A DNA stretch of 64,000 bases, from assembly GCF_002906575.1 (NCBI RefSeq), contig NZ_CP026309.1:3348001-3412000 (forward strand), given 5' to 3'. A model generated the notes under the pieces. That model was not told the DNA's origin. It saw only the letters and a list, made by a program, of their open reading frames with translations, and did not search any database. A program made the position numbers and the translations under genes. Each line of letters opens with the position of its first letter. Positions within the stretch are counted from its first letter, which is position 1. The DNA comes from Salinigranum rubrum. GTDB taxonomy: Archaea; Halobacteriota; Halobacteria; Halobacteriales; Haloferacaceae. Shown piece after piece: positions 9,315 to 18,127 of the stretch.

Positions 9315-10309
9315 CTACGCGAGACCGTCGACCCGCCCGCGGTGTGCGTCGAGCGTCGCCTGCACCTCGCTCCAGTCGAGCGGCGGCTCGAAGTCGTCGA
9401 CGGCGTCTTCGAACCCGTCGAGGACGTCGTCGTACCGCTCGTGCCACGCGGGACGTGCGACCCCCTCCAGGCGGTCGCCGAGCGCCCGCCAGCGCGCGTC
9501 GAGGTCGTCGAGCCGTCCGTCGAGTTCGGTGACGCGGTCGGCCTCCGTTCCGTCGTCTCCGGACGCGGGCCACTCCCGGAGGGCGTCCAGTTCGGTTCGG
9601 AGGTCCGCGAACAGCAGTCCGACGGCCCGATGGCGGAGGGACGTGTCAACCCACACGACGGCGGGGTCCGTGTCGGTCTCGGCGTCGTCGCCGTCGGCCG
9701 CACGCGCGTCGGCGACGGCGTCGACGGCACCCGCGAGGTCGTCGAGCGAGCCGTCGAGGGCGTCGAGTTCGTCCGCGAACTCGTCGTGTCTGACTTCGGG
9801 GTTCGCGACCCAACGTTCGAACTCCTCGAGGTCGACCTGGAGTTCGTCGGCGGCCCCCTGCGCCCGGTTCGCCGCGGTGGTGAGCCGCTGGATGCCGACC
9901 GCGGTGTCGTACAGGTCGGCCTCGCTGTCGCCGACGAGTTCGGAGAGTTCGCGGCCGAGTTCGGGCACGTGCGCCTCGATGCGTTCGAGCCGTTCCTCGA
10001 AGCGGTCGAGTCGGGCCCGAACGACGTCGATGTGGTCGACCGGTTCGGCCGTCTCCGTCGCCTCCTCGAAGGCGATACGCGCGAGTTCCGTCCGTGTCTC
10101 CGGCGTCGAGACGACCTTCGATAGTTCGCCGAACGCGTCGTCGACCGCGTCGTCGGTCACGACGCCGTCCTCGTCGGTGACGTACGAGAGCGCACGTCGT
10201 ACCTCGGCAGGGTCACGCCCCCCTCGCGGGCGACGACGACGTCGACAGCCTCGTCGAGCGGGCGGCCGTCGAGTTCCGCTGACGGGCGCTCACCGTCTTC
10301 CTGGCTCAT
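9315..10309 (-). CDS. Coiled-coil protein of the phosphate island ('halo transducer'-like), frame broken near the N-terminus
   Basis: An acidic, mainly alpha-helical protein, about 331 residues if repaired. It has heptad-like Leu/Glu repeats (for example RLDRFEERLERIEAHV) and no membrane segments. Proteins of this kind in haloarchaea are sometimes called halo transducer proteins, but no signalling domain is evident. As given, the frame from ATG 10309 (MSQEDGERPSAEL...) stops early, while coding resumes in another frame from RDPAEVRRALSYV onwards. One extra G in the G6 run (C6 at 10218-10223) joins them. ATG 10309 is supported by a CTATAA box about 30 bp upstream. Without repair, translation could only begin at GTG 10160. 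It follows phoU on the same strand and converges with pst1. Function unknown. Confidence 0.6.
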
Positions 10310-10386
10310 GTACGGCTGAGAGTTGCCGTGGTGACCCGTTATAGCTTCCGTCACGGCGTCGCGAGCGGGAACCGGGAGGACCGGAG

Positions 10387-11055
10387 TCAGTACAGCAGTT
10401 CGTCGTTCTGTTCGACCATGTAGAGCGTCCGCGCGGCGATGTTGACGGCGTGGTCGCCGACCCGTTCGAGGTCACGAATGGTGAGAAAGAGCCGCGAGAC
10501 GTCCTGGTACGTCTCGTCGACGTCCTGGTCGAGCGAGTCCGCTTCGAGGAGCGAGCGCACGACGGTCTGGCTCGCCGCCTGACACATCGCGTCGACCTCG
10601 TCGTCGTGCTCGGAGATGGCGTAACAGCCGTCGACATCCTCGTTTGCGTACGCCGACATCGCCTGCTCCAGCATCTCGAGCGTCTCGTCGCCGATGCGTC
10701 GGATGTCGACCTCCGGATAGGCCTCGTGCTCGGCCTGAAGGGCGTAGCCGCCGAGGTTGGTCGCGAGGTCACCGATGCGTTCGAGGTCGGTGATGATCTT
10801 GAACGACGACGCGATGAAGCGGAGGTCGCCGGCGACGGGTTGCTGGAGCGCGATGAGGTCGATGCACTCCTGTTCGAGTTCGAGGTAGAGTTCGTTTATC
10901 TCCTCGTCCCCGTCGATGACGGCCTGTGCCAACTCGCCGTCTTTCTCTTCGAGGGCGTCGAAGCCCGAGCGAAGCTGTTCGGCGACGAGTTCGCCCATGT
11001 AGAGGACCTCGTCACGGAGTCCCTGGAGGCGGGACTGATACGCTTGTCTGGCCAT
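10387..11055 (-). CDS. phoU: PhoU, phosphate signalling protein (copy 1)
   Basis: A canonical 222-residue PhoU made of two repeats of a three-helix bundle. Each repeat carries the metal-cluster E/D-xxx-D type motifs, visible as DLERIGDLATN (first repeat) and DLERVGDHAVNIA (second). PhoU proteins damp Pst activity and signalling when phosphate is plentiful by contacting PstB and the sensor. A TTTATAAA box lies 22-29 bp before the ATG, so this gene has its own, probably leaderless, promoter despite sharing a strand with pst2. It is about 55% similar by eye to the neighbouring copy. Confidence 0.93.
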   Translation of the reverse strand: MARQAYQSRLQGLRDEVLYMGELVAEQLRSGFDALEEKDGELAQAVIDGDEEINELYLELEQECIDLIALQQPVAGDLRFIASSFKIITDLERIGDLATNLGGYALQAEHEAYPEVDIRRIGDETLEMLEQAMSAYANEDVDGCYAISEHDDEVDAMCQAASQTVVRSLLEADSLDQDVDETYQDVSRLFLTIRDLERVGDHAVNIAARTLYMVEQNDELLY

Positions 11056-11076
11056 ACTCGACTCCAGTGGGTCCGT

Positions 11077-11084
11077 TTATAAAT
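11077..11084 (-). promoter_or_regulatory. TATA box of phoU (copy 1)
   Basis: TTTATAAA is centred about 25 bp upstream of the phoU ATG at 11055. This is near-consensus for a haloarchaeal promoter with little or no leader. Confidence 0.7.
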
Positions 11085-11189
11085 CACTTTCCCATGATAC
11101 AATATTGCTATTGAGTCCTATGTATATTGTCTGACGGAGAAGTATCGAGAGTGTCACGACCACGGGCGTCGTCGCGGCGGTTCGGCGGT

Positions 11190-11864
11190 TCAGTACAGCA
11201 GCGTCGTCCGGTTGGTCGCCATGTAGAACGACCGGGCGGCGATGTTGACGGCGTGGTCGCCGACCCGTTCGATGTCCCGGAGCGTGAGTAAGATGAGGTT
11301 CACCTCGGTGAGGAGACTCGTCAGTTCGTCGTCGCCGAACGTCTCGGTGGTCTCGACCAGGTCGAGGATGACCGTCTCGGCGGTCCGTTCACAGAGGCCG
11401 TCGAGTTCGTCGTCGCGTTCGACGACGGCCGCCGCGCGGTCGGGGTCCTTTGCGTCGTAGGCGTCGAGGGCCTCGTCGACCATCTCGCGGGCGAGTCGAC
11501 CGACGTCCAACAGGTTCACCTCGGGGAAGTGCGGCCTCTCGACGGAGTGGACGTACGCCGAGAGGTTGGTCGCGAGGTCGCCGATGCGTTCGAGTTCGGT
11601 GATGATCTTGAACGAGGCGGTGACGAACCGGAGGTCGCTGGCGACGGGTTGCTGGAGCGCGATGAGGTCGATGCAGTCGCCTTCGAGTTCGAGATACCGC
11701 TCGTTGATCGCGTCGTCCCCTTCGATGACCGTCGTGGCGAGGGAAGCGTCGTCCGTCTCGATGGCGCGCAGCGCGTCGTCGAGTTGTGCCGAGACCCGCT
11801 CGCCGAACGTCACGACGTCCTCGCGGAGGGTCCGGAGGTCCTCCTGATACGCGTCGCGGGGCAT
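11190..11864 (-). CDS. phoU: PhoU, phosphate signalling protein (copy 2)
   Basis: A second PhoU (224 residues from ATG 11864, MPRDAYQEDL). It has the same two three-helix repeats and ELERIGDLATN / DIERVGDHAVNIA metal-binding segments. The reading frame stays open upstream, but the residues there are not PhoU-like, so 11864 is the best start. It lies 157 bp after pstB2 and upstream of phoU copy 1, which gives the order pstS2-C2-A2-B2-phoU-phoU. Probably it is the PhoU partner of Pst2, with copy 1 having a separate promoter. Confidence 0.9.
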   Translation of the reverse strand: MPRDAYQEDLRTLREDVVTFGERVSAQLDDALRAIETDDASLATTVIEGDDAINERYLELEGDCIDLIALQQPVASDLRFVTASFKIITELERIGDLATNLSAYVHSVERPHFPEVNLLDVGRLAREMVDEALDAYDAKDPDRAAAVVERDDELDGLCERTAETVILDLVETTETFGDDELTSLLTEVNLILLTLRDIERVGDHAVNIAARSFYMATNRTTLLY

Positions 11865-12021
11865 GCACACCGATTCGTCCGACCGGGGGATTACTGTTTG
11901 GTTCGGGACAGGAGCGAGGCCAGGGAGGGTCAACTCCGTTCGACGCGACCCAGCCACCGGTCGGGGTCCGCGAGGTCACGGAGCATCTCGACGAGGCCAC
12001 GTCCGTCCACGGGACGTCGAC

Positions 12022-12900
12022 TCAGCCGAACTTGCCGGTGATGTAGTCCTCGACGCGCTGGCTCGCGGGGTTCTCGAATATCTTCTGCGTGTCGTCGAAC
12101 TCCACCAACTCCCCGCCGGTGAGGAAGACGGCCGTCTTGTCGGAGATGCGTGCGGCCTGTTGCATGTTGTGCGTCACGATGACCACCGTGTACTCCTCGG
12201 CGAGGTCGGCGATCAGGTCTTCGATTTTCGAGGTGGCGATGGGGTCCAGCGCCGAGGCCGGTTCGTCCATCAGCAACACTTCCGGGTCCGGCGCGATGGC
12301 GCGGGCGATGCAGAGCCGCTGCTGCTGGCCGCCCGAGAGGTCGAGTCCGGACTCGTCGAGTTTGTCCTTCACCTCGTCCCACAGCGCCGCGCGCTTGAGC
12401 GACTCCTCGACGATGGCGTCGTAGTCGCCCTCCTTGTTCTGAATCTCTAATCCGTACGCGACGTTGTCGTAGATGCTCTTCGGGAAGGGATTCGGCTTCT
12501 GAAACACCATCCCCACGCGCCGTCGAAGCGCGACTGGGTCGACGTCGTCGTCGTAGACGTTCTTCCCCCGGAGGTAGAGGTTCCCCTCGACGCGGGCGGC
12601 GTCGACGAGGTCGTTCATCCGATTCACACACCGGAGGAACGTCGACTTCCCACAGCCGGAGGGACCGATCATCGCGGTGACGCGGTTCTCGGGAATCTCC
12701 ATCGAGATGCCGTCGAGCGCCTGCACGTCGTTGTAGTAGACGCTGATGTCCTCCGCGCGAATAACGGTCTCCGCCGGCGGGCGACGCCCCTGCTCGACGC
12801 TCTCGCTGACGTCCGTCTGGACGAGCATGTCGTCGGCGGAGGGGTCTTCGGTCTCGCCACCTGTCGATTCGGCCATCGTCTGTGTCTCTTTATCGCTCAT
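12022..12900 (-). CDS. pstB: PstB2, phosphate ABC transporter ATPase
   Basis: The ATPase of the second Pst transporter, 292 residues. Walker [10 protein letters not shown] is at about 79-87, the signature LSGGQQQR in the second half, Walker [14 protein letters not shown], and the H-loop in VIVTHNMQQ. The first 45 residues are an acidic tail, as in PstB1. It starts 9 bp after the pstA2 stop and is strongly similar to PstB1 over the whole ABC domain. The inserted charged segment is shorter than in PstB1. Confidence 0.95.
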   Translation of the reverse strand: MSDKETQTMAESTGGETEDPSADDMLVQTDVSESVEQGRRPPAETVIRAEDISVYYNDVQALDGISMEIPENRVTAMIGPSGCGKSTFLRCVNRMNDLVDAARVEGNLYLRGKNVYDDDVDPVALRRRVGMVFQKPNPFPKSIYDNVAYGLEIQNKEGDYDAIVEESLKRAALWDEVKDKLDESGLDLSGGQQQRLCIARAIAPDPEVLLMDEPASALDPIATSKIEDLIADLAEEYTVVIVTHNMQQAARISDKTAVFLTGGELVEFDDTQKIFENPASQRVEDYITGKFG

Positions 12901-12909
12901 GGTCGATAA

Positions 12910-14562
12910 TTATTGGTCAGTCTGGTACTTGTTTCGAAGCACGATTGCGATGGAGTTCATCGCGAGCAGCACGCTCACGAGCACGACGACGCCCGCGGGC
13001 ACGGCCTTGGTGTAGAAGTCCTCGCTGGCGAAGAGCGTCGCCCACGCGAACACCTGCAGCGGCATCGCGCTCGCCTTCGCGGAGAACTCCGTCGGGAGCG
13101 AGAAGATGACGCTCGGTGCGCCGATCATGATGAGCGGTGCGGTCTCACCGATTGCGCGGCCCAGTGCGAGAATCGTCCCCGTCAGGATGCCGGGGAAGGC
13201 GCGGGGGAGGACCACCCGTCTCACGGTTTGCCACTTCGTCGCGCCCATCCCGTAGGAGGCCTGTCGCATCTCGGTCGGCACGCTCCGGATCGCCTCCCGG
13301 GAGGAGATGATGACGATGGGCAAAATGAGCAGGCCCAGCGTCGCGCCGCCGATGGCGACCGTCCCCGTCGGCCGGCCGAGGTAGGTGACGAACACGCCGA
13401 GCCCTAAGAGGCCGTACACGACGGACGGAACGCCCGCGAGGTTCGAGATGTTGACGTCGATGAAGCGCGTGAACCGGTTGTCCGGCGCGTACTCCTCGAG
13501 ATAGACTGCGGCCCCGACACCGAGCGGGAACGCCAAGACGGCGACCGTGACCATGAGGAGGATGGAGCCGCCGATGGCGGGGTACAGCCCCGCCTCGACC
13601 GCGGTGCTGCTGTGCGCGCTCGTGAGGAACTGCCAGTCGACCCACGAGTTCGGCCCTGCGAAGCCTGCGGCCCTGACGACGAACGCGCCGACGAGCGCGC
13701 CACCCACGACCGCAAGGGGGACGAGGACCCCGACCCGGTCGTCGGGCCGGGTGACGGCGCCACCGACGAGGTAGCCTGCGGTGGGAACGAGGGCGACGCT
13801 CGTGAGCACCGTCGCCGGAACGGGGTTGACGCCCACGAAGGGACCGGCGACAGCACTGAGTACGACGGCCCCGAGTGCGACGACGCCGGCGGCGACACCG
13901 GCCCGGGTGCCCCCGACCCCGCGTGCGTAGAATCCGACGATGCTCGCGACGATACCGCCGAGCGAGAGCGAGAGCAACACCCAGTCGACGGGCAGGATGG
14001 GGAGCGACGAGAAGACGTCGATGACGCTCGGAACGAGCGTCGGGACGCCGGCGGCCGCGCCGACGGGCCCCGGCAGACCGAAGAGCGGGACGTAGAACAG
14101 GAGCGTGGTGACGACGAGTTTGGCCGTGAACGGGAGGCGGCCGGCAGTACGTTCGATACCGACGACGAGGACGACCGGGATAGCGAGTGCGAGGAGGAAC
14201 CCGAACCACACCACCGGCGAGAGGATGTCGACGAACACCATCCCCACCCCGCCGCTGAACATGAGGCTGACGACGAGGAGTCCGACCGCCGTCGCCCCGA
14301 AGCCGAGCGCGTCCCCGTTGCGAACGTAGAGGTACCCGCCGACGGCGAGTGTCGGAACCACGAGCGTCACGAAGAACGTCAGGTGCCAGCCGGGGTCGGC
14401 CGTGAGCGGCTGGATGGCGTCGTTGGCGACGAACACGAGGAGCACCGCGAGCGTGACGAGTCCGAACATCGTCGCCGCGAGGAGCAGGTACTGGAAGACG
14501 GTCCCGACCGTCTTGTTCACCGTTCCGAAGCTCTCGATGACGTTCCCGCGCTCGGTCGCCAT
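12910..14562 (-). CDS. pstA: PstA2, phosphate ABC transporter permease with N-terminal membrane extension
   Basis: A 550-residue permease. The last 260 residues or so are the PstA core (NLAGVPSVVYGLLG and AIGETAPLIMIG segments). The first 290 are hydrophobic with multiple predicted membrane helices and little similarity to bacterial PstA. The architecture matches PstA1, although the two N-terminal regions differ clearly in sequence. It is separated from pstC2 by one base and from pstB2 by nine, so it is part of a tight operon. Confidence 0.92.
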   Translation of the reverse strand: MATERGNVIESFGTVNKTVGTVFQYLLLAATMFGLVTLAVLLVFVANDAIQPLTADPGWHLTFFVTLVVPTLAVGGYLYVRNGDALGFGATAVGLLVVSLMFSGGVGMVFVDILSPVVWFGFLLALAIPVVLVVGIERTAGRLPFTAKLVVTTLLFYVPLFGLPGPVGAAAGVPTLVPSVIDVFSSLPILPVDWVLLSLSLGGIVASIVGFYARGVGGTRAGVAAGVVALGAVVLSAVAGPFVGVNPVPATVLTSVALVPTAGYLVGGAVTRPDDRVGVLVPLAVVGGALVGAFVVRAAGFAGPNSWVDWQFLTSAHSSTAVEAGLYPAIGGSILLMVTVAVLAFPLGVGAAVYLEEYAPDNRFTRFIDVNISNLAGVPSVVYGLLGLGVFVTYLGRPTGTVAIGGATLGLLILPIVIISSREAIRSVPTEMRQASYGMGATKWQTVRRVVLPRAFPGILTGTILALGRAIGETAPLIMIGAPSVIFSLPTEFSAKASAMPLQVFAWATLFASEDFYTKAVPAGVVVLVSVLLAMNSIAIVLRNKYQTDQ

Positions 14563-14563
14563 C

Positions 14564-15523
14564 TCAGTACTCCTCCCGGTAGCGCTGTGCGACGAAGTCG
14601 CTGATGATGTTCATGACGAGCGTGATGACGAACAGCGTCAGACCGATGGCGAACAGGCTGCGGTACGCGAGGCCGCCGCCGGTGATGTCGCCGAGGAGGA
14701 GTTGGACCATCGCGGCGGTCATCGGGAGCGCCCCTTCCTGGTAGGCGGCGGGGTTCAGCGGGTTGAGGAACTGCGCGCGCGACCCGGCGGCGACCGTGAC
14801 GGCCATCGTCTCGCCGATTGCCCGCGAGAGCGCGAGGATGAACGAGGAGAAGATGCCCGAGAGCGCCGCGGGCACCACGATGCCCGTCGAGACGTCGAAC
14901 TTCGTCGCGCCCATCCCGTAGCCCGCCTGCCGGAGTTCGTCGGGCACGGCCGACATCGCGTCCTCGCTGATGGAGGCGACCATCGGGATGATCATGATGC
15001 CGACGACCAGGCTGGCGGAGATGAGGTTGAACGTCCCCGTCTCCGGGAGAACGGTCTGGATGGCGGGCGTGATGTAGATGAGCGCGAAGAAGCCGTAGAC
15101 GACGGTCGGGATGCCCGCCAGCACTTCGAGCGCCGGTTTCAGGAAGGCGCGGTGGCGGGGGTCGGCGTACTCGCTGAGGTAGATGGCCGTCGCGACGCCC
15201 AGCGGGAGGGCGACGACGGCCGACCCGATGGTGATCATCAGCGTCGCCGAGACGAGCGCGAGGACGCCGAACTCCTGGTTGTTGATCTGCCAGGTCGTCC
15301 CGGTGAGGAAGTCGACGACCGACGCGGTCGGTCCCTCGACGCCCATGAGCGGCGCGGTGACGGTGAAGAACTTCGCCGCCTCCGTCACGAGCAGCAGGAT
15401 GATACTGACCGTCGTGACGATCGACAGGGCCGCACACAGGAAGAAGAACGTGCGCGTCAGGAGCTCCTGGGGCGCGTTCTCCGTGTTTCGTGTGAGGTCG
15501 TTCGTAATGTCGTCCGTGCTCAT
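14564..15523 (-). CDS. pstC: PstC2, phosphate ABC transporter permease
   Basis: A 319-residue permease subunit of Pst2. It shows about six membrane segments and the PstC motifs VLAGIPTVVYGFFA and RAIGETMAVTVAAG. It is shorter than PstC1 because the hydrophobic N-terminal stretch is reduced. The ATG is preceded by AT-rich sequence (ATATAGGATATATAG), so a promoter separate from that of pstS2 is possible. Confidence 0.93.
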   Translation of the reverse strand: MSTDDITNDLTRNTENAPQELLTRTFFFLCAALSIVTTVSIILLLVTEAAKFFTVTAPLMGVEGPTASVVDFLTGTTWQINNQEFGVLALVSATLMITIGSAVVALPLGVATAIYLSEYADPRHRAFLKPALEVLAGIPTVVYGFFALIYITPAIQTVLPETGTFNLISASLVVGIMIIPMVASISEDAMSAVPDELRQAGYGMGATKFDVSTGIVVPAALSGIFSSFILALSRAIGETMAVTVAAGSRAQFLNPLNPAAYQEGALPMTAAMVQLLLGDITGGGLAYRSLFAIGLTLFVITLVMNIISDFVAQRYREEY

Positions 15524-15551
15524 TGATCTATATATCCTATATGCACAGGTG

Positions 15552-15556
15552 AAAAA
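15552..15556 (-). terminator. T5 run between pstS2 and pstC2, possible partial terminator
   Basis: On the coding strand GGGATTTTTCACC lies about 70 nt after the pstS2 stop and about 30 nt before pstC2. It is the counterpart of the T6 run in pst1. It may lower read-through so that PstS is made in excess, with the following ATATAG-rich sequence acting as an internal promoter. Confidence 0.35.
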
Positions 15557-15624
15557 TCCCGTCTTTCGTGTTTCCGTCTCTGAGTCGTCACGTTATGCAT
15601 CCCTCGGACTCCGAACGCCCGGGC

Positions 15625-16674
15625 TCAGTTCGACTGCGCTTCCTCGATAGCGGTTTCGAGCGTGTCGAGCTGTGCCTGCTGCTGGTCGCTGTCGAGCGGG
15701 ACGTAGCCGACATCGTTGGCGACGACCTCCTCGTTGGTCGTGTTCTCCATCCAGAAGCGTGCGAACTCGGCGACCTGTTCTTCGGTCAGCGAGGACTTCG
15801 CGGGGTAGGTGAAGAGCGGACGCGACAGCGGGGCGTACTCGCCGGACTTCGCCGTCTCCAGCGACGGCTCGACGGGACCGTCGCCGTTGTCGATGGCGAC
15901 TGCCGTCACCGCGTCGGAGTTCTGGCTGTAGTACGCGAAGCCGAGGTAGCCCATGGCGTACTCCGAGCCCTCGACGCCGCGGATGATGGTCCGGTCCTGC
16001 TCGGTCGGCGAGTAGTCCTGGCGGTGGCCCGGCCCCTCCTCGCCGAGGACCGCCTCGATGAAGTAGTCGTAGGTCCCCGACGCGTCGGTCGGCCCGAACA
16101 GTTCGAGTTCCTCGTCGGGCCAGTCGGAGTTGATGTCCGACCAGGTCGTCGGCGGGCTCTCCGCGGACCAGATCTGACGAAGCTGGTCGACCGTGAGCGA
16201 CTCCGCCCAGTCGTTGTCGTTGTTGACGACGACGGTCAGCGCGTCGGTCGCGACCTGGAGTTCGACGGGTTCGACGCCGTTCTCCGCGCAGAGGTCTTCC
16301 TCCTCCGGGGAGATGGGGCGGGAGGCGTTGTTGAAATCCGTCTCACCGACGCAGAAGAAGTTCTGGAACCCGCCGCCGGAGCCGGTCGACTGGAGACTGA
16401 ACTCGACGCCGGGGTGGTCTTCTTTGAATATCTCGCTGAACGCGGTCGCCAGCGGGAACACGGTCGACGAGCCCGCGATGTCGATGGAACCGGAGAGCTG
16501 TCCGCTGGAGTCGGAACCGCTGGAACCGCCGGACGAGCCATCCGAATCGCCGGAACCACCCGAGCCGTCGGTGTTCTGCCGGGTACATCCTGCGAGACTC
16601 GCTGCACCAGCCGCACCAGCGCCGACCACGAATTCGCGTCGTGAGAGGAAATCACCCTTCCGTGTCATCATCAT
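15625..16674 (-). CDS. pstS: PstS2, phosphate-binding lipoprotein of ABC transporter 2
   Basis: A secreted phosphate receptor of 349 residues. Twin arginines at residues 12-13 (SRREFVV) and a lipobox ending in LAGC with Cys30 predict Tat export and lipid anchoring. A Gly/Ser-rich linker leads into a PBP domain with IAGSSTVFPLA as the phosphate loop. Three consecutive ATG codons (16674, 16671, 16668) are possible starts; the protein is unaffected after the first two residues. It is clearly closer to bacterial PstS than PstS1 in length and loop layout. First gene of pst2; diverges from the AbrB-PhoU regulator. Confidence 0.93.
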   Translation of the reverse strand: MMMTRKGDFLSRREFVVGAGAAGAASLAGCTRQNTDGSGGSGDSDGSSGGSSGSDSSGQLSGSIDIAGSSTVFPLATAFSEIFKEDHPGVEFSLQSTGSGGGFQNFFCVGETDFNNASRPISPEEEDLCAENGVEPVELQVATDALTVVVNNDNDWAESLTVDQLRQIWSAESPPTTWSDINSDWPDEELELFGPTDASGTYDYFIEAVLGEEGPGHRQDYSPTEQDRTIIRGVEGSEYAMGYLGFAYYSQNSDAVTAVAIDNGDGPVEPSLETAKSGEYAPLSRPLFTYPAKSSLTEEQVAEFARFWMENTTNEEVVANDVGYVPLDSDQQQAQLDTLETAIEEAQSN

Positions 16675-16688
16675 GGTGTGGCAGGCTG

Positions 16689-16722
16689 ATAAGTAAATAC
16701 TCTACTAATATAACTATATATA
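16689..16722 (-). promoter_or_regulatory. AT-rich promoter of the pst2 operon
   Basis: On the - strand GTATTTAC (16693-16700) lies about 22-28 bp before the possible PstS2 starts. A TATATATA run (16715-16722) lies farther up. Either could be the TATA box; the closer one fits a leaderless transcript. Confidence 0.55.
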
Positions 16723-16912
16723 CCTACGTTTGTGAAAAACTCAATCAGAACCACTACCCGAAGAGAGAGACCGCTCTCCCTCTGATTCGGCTCGAATCGG
16801 CGTTCTAGCGCCGTGTATGAGGAACGCAGTTCGGAACGGTTCTCGTAGGATACTCGGGATATCCCCGCCGTATTCGGCCGAACCGGTCCGGAAATATCGA
16901 CGACGCCCAATT

Positions 16913-16939
16913 GATATATATCGATAGCCAAATTTATAG
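16913..16939 (+). promoter_or_regulatory. TATA box and GATATATATC palindrome before the AbrB-PhoU regulator
   Basis: AATTTATAG (16931-16939) is centred about 27 bp before ATG 16963, fitting leaderless transcription. Immediately upstream is the perfect 10-bp palindrome GATATATATC (16913-16922), a position suited to an operator, perhaps for autoregulation or for activation of the divergent pst2 operon. Confidence 0.5.
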
Positions 16940-16962
16940 TGGAGTGCCTATCACCAGTTGGC

Positions 16963-17964
16963 ATGGTGGAAACGCGCAAGGTGCAGGTCACCGGTGGCTC
17001 GACGTACACCGTCTCGATTCCGAAGGGATGGGCGACGGAAAACGGCGTCTCGGCGGGCAGCGAGGTCGAGTTCTACCCGGAGGGCGACTCGCTGTTCCTC
17101 ACCCCGCGGTCGGAGGAGGAACGGACGGAGGGGACCCTCGACGTCACCGACCTCGAAGGCGACGAACTCACGCGCGCGGTGATGACGATGTACGTCTCCG
17201 GGTTCGACATCATCGCCCTCGAGAGCAACCGGATCACGACCGACCAGCGCCGCACCATCCGGAAGGCCACCCAGAGCCTCGTCGGCCTCGAAGTGCTGGA
17301 GGAGACGAGAGACAGAGTCGTCATCCGCGACCTGCTCGACTCCTCGGAACTCTCTATTCACAACGCCGTCACGCGGATGCGGCTCATCGCGCTGTCGATG
17401 CTGGACGACGCCCTGCTGGCGCTCGCCGAACTCGACGAGGACATGGCGCGGGACGTCATCCAGCGCGACGACGACGTCGACCGCCTCTGGATGGTGGTCT
17501 CGCGCATCTTCCGGGCCACCCTCCGGACGCCGAAGGCCGCCGAGGAACTCGGCCTCCCGCGGGAGATGTGTTTCGACTACCAGTCCGCGGCGCGCCAACT
17601 CGAACGCATCGCCGACCACGCGACGAAGATCGCACACCTCACCTTGAACCTCGAGAAGGCGGTGCCGGAGGACATCGTCGAGGCGCTCGAAGAACTCCGC
17701 GAAGACGCCGCCGAAGTCGTCAACGGCGGGATGGACGCCCTGTTCGAGGAGGACAGTTCGGAGGCGACGCGTCTGGCGAACGAGGCGCGCGAGTCGGTCC
17801 AGGACATCGACGAACGCGCCCGGGCCATCGACGAGTACCTCCGCGAACTCGACCCCGCCCGCGCGCAGGTGCTCGGCCTCATCGTCGACTCCGTCTCCCG
17901 CTCCGCGGACTACGGCGGTAACATCGCCGAGACGGCGCTGCAGAAGGCGGCACCGACACCGTGA
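16963..17964 (+). CDS. AbrB-PhoU fusion regulator, divergent from pst2
   Basis: A 333-residue protein starting MVETRKVQVTGGSTYTVSIP: an AbrB-type swapped-hairpin domain (about 1-45) followed by PhoU-like helical bundles with an RQLERIADHATKIA metal-binding segment near the middle and a second bundle ending at SRSADYGGNIAETA. ATG 16963 is preferred over an upstream in-frame ATG because of the TATA box 27 bp before it. It is a paralogue of the regulator at 8236-9261; having one beside each pst operon suggests paired regulation. Ligand and targets are not visible. Confidence 0.87.
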   Translation: MVETRKVQVTGGSTYTVSIPKGWATENGVSAGSEVEFYPEGDSLFLTPRSEEERTEGTLDVTDLEGDELTRAVMTMYVSGFDIIALESNRITTDQRRTIRKATQSLVGLEVLEETRDRVVIRDLLDSSELSIHNAVTRMRLIALSMLDDALLALAELDEDMARDVIQRDDDVDRLWMVVSRIFRATLRTPKAAEELGLPREMCFDYQSAARQLERIADHATKIAHLTLNLEKAVPEDIVEALEELREDAAEVVNGGMDALFEEDSSEATRLANEARESVQDIDERARAIDEYLRELDPARAQVLGLIVDSVSRSADYGGNIAETALQKAAPTP

Positions 17965-18127
17965 CCCGAACCTGAAACGCGCCCACGCTCCCCGTGTTCC
18001 CGTAGCTTCGACGACCGGCCGAGACACGAGACGAACCACCGACGAGCGTCGGCGCTCGAAGGAGAGACGATCAGTGGTCAGCCGCCGACCAGCAGTGAGA
18101 GAACTCGACCGTCAGCCTCGGACCGGA

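Noticed and set aside
10218-10223. Programmed -1 frameshifting in the coiled-coil gene
   Set aside because: The same signature occurs in four unrelated genes, one expected to be essential, which fits sequencing error better. No slippery-site-plus-structure context was evident.
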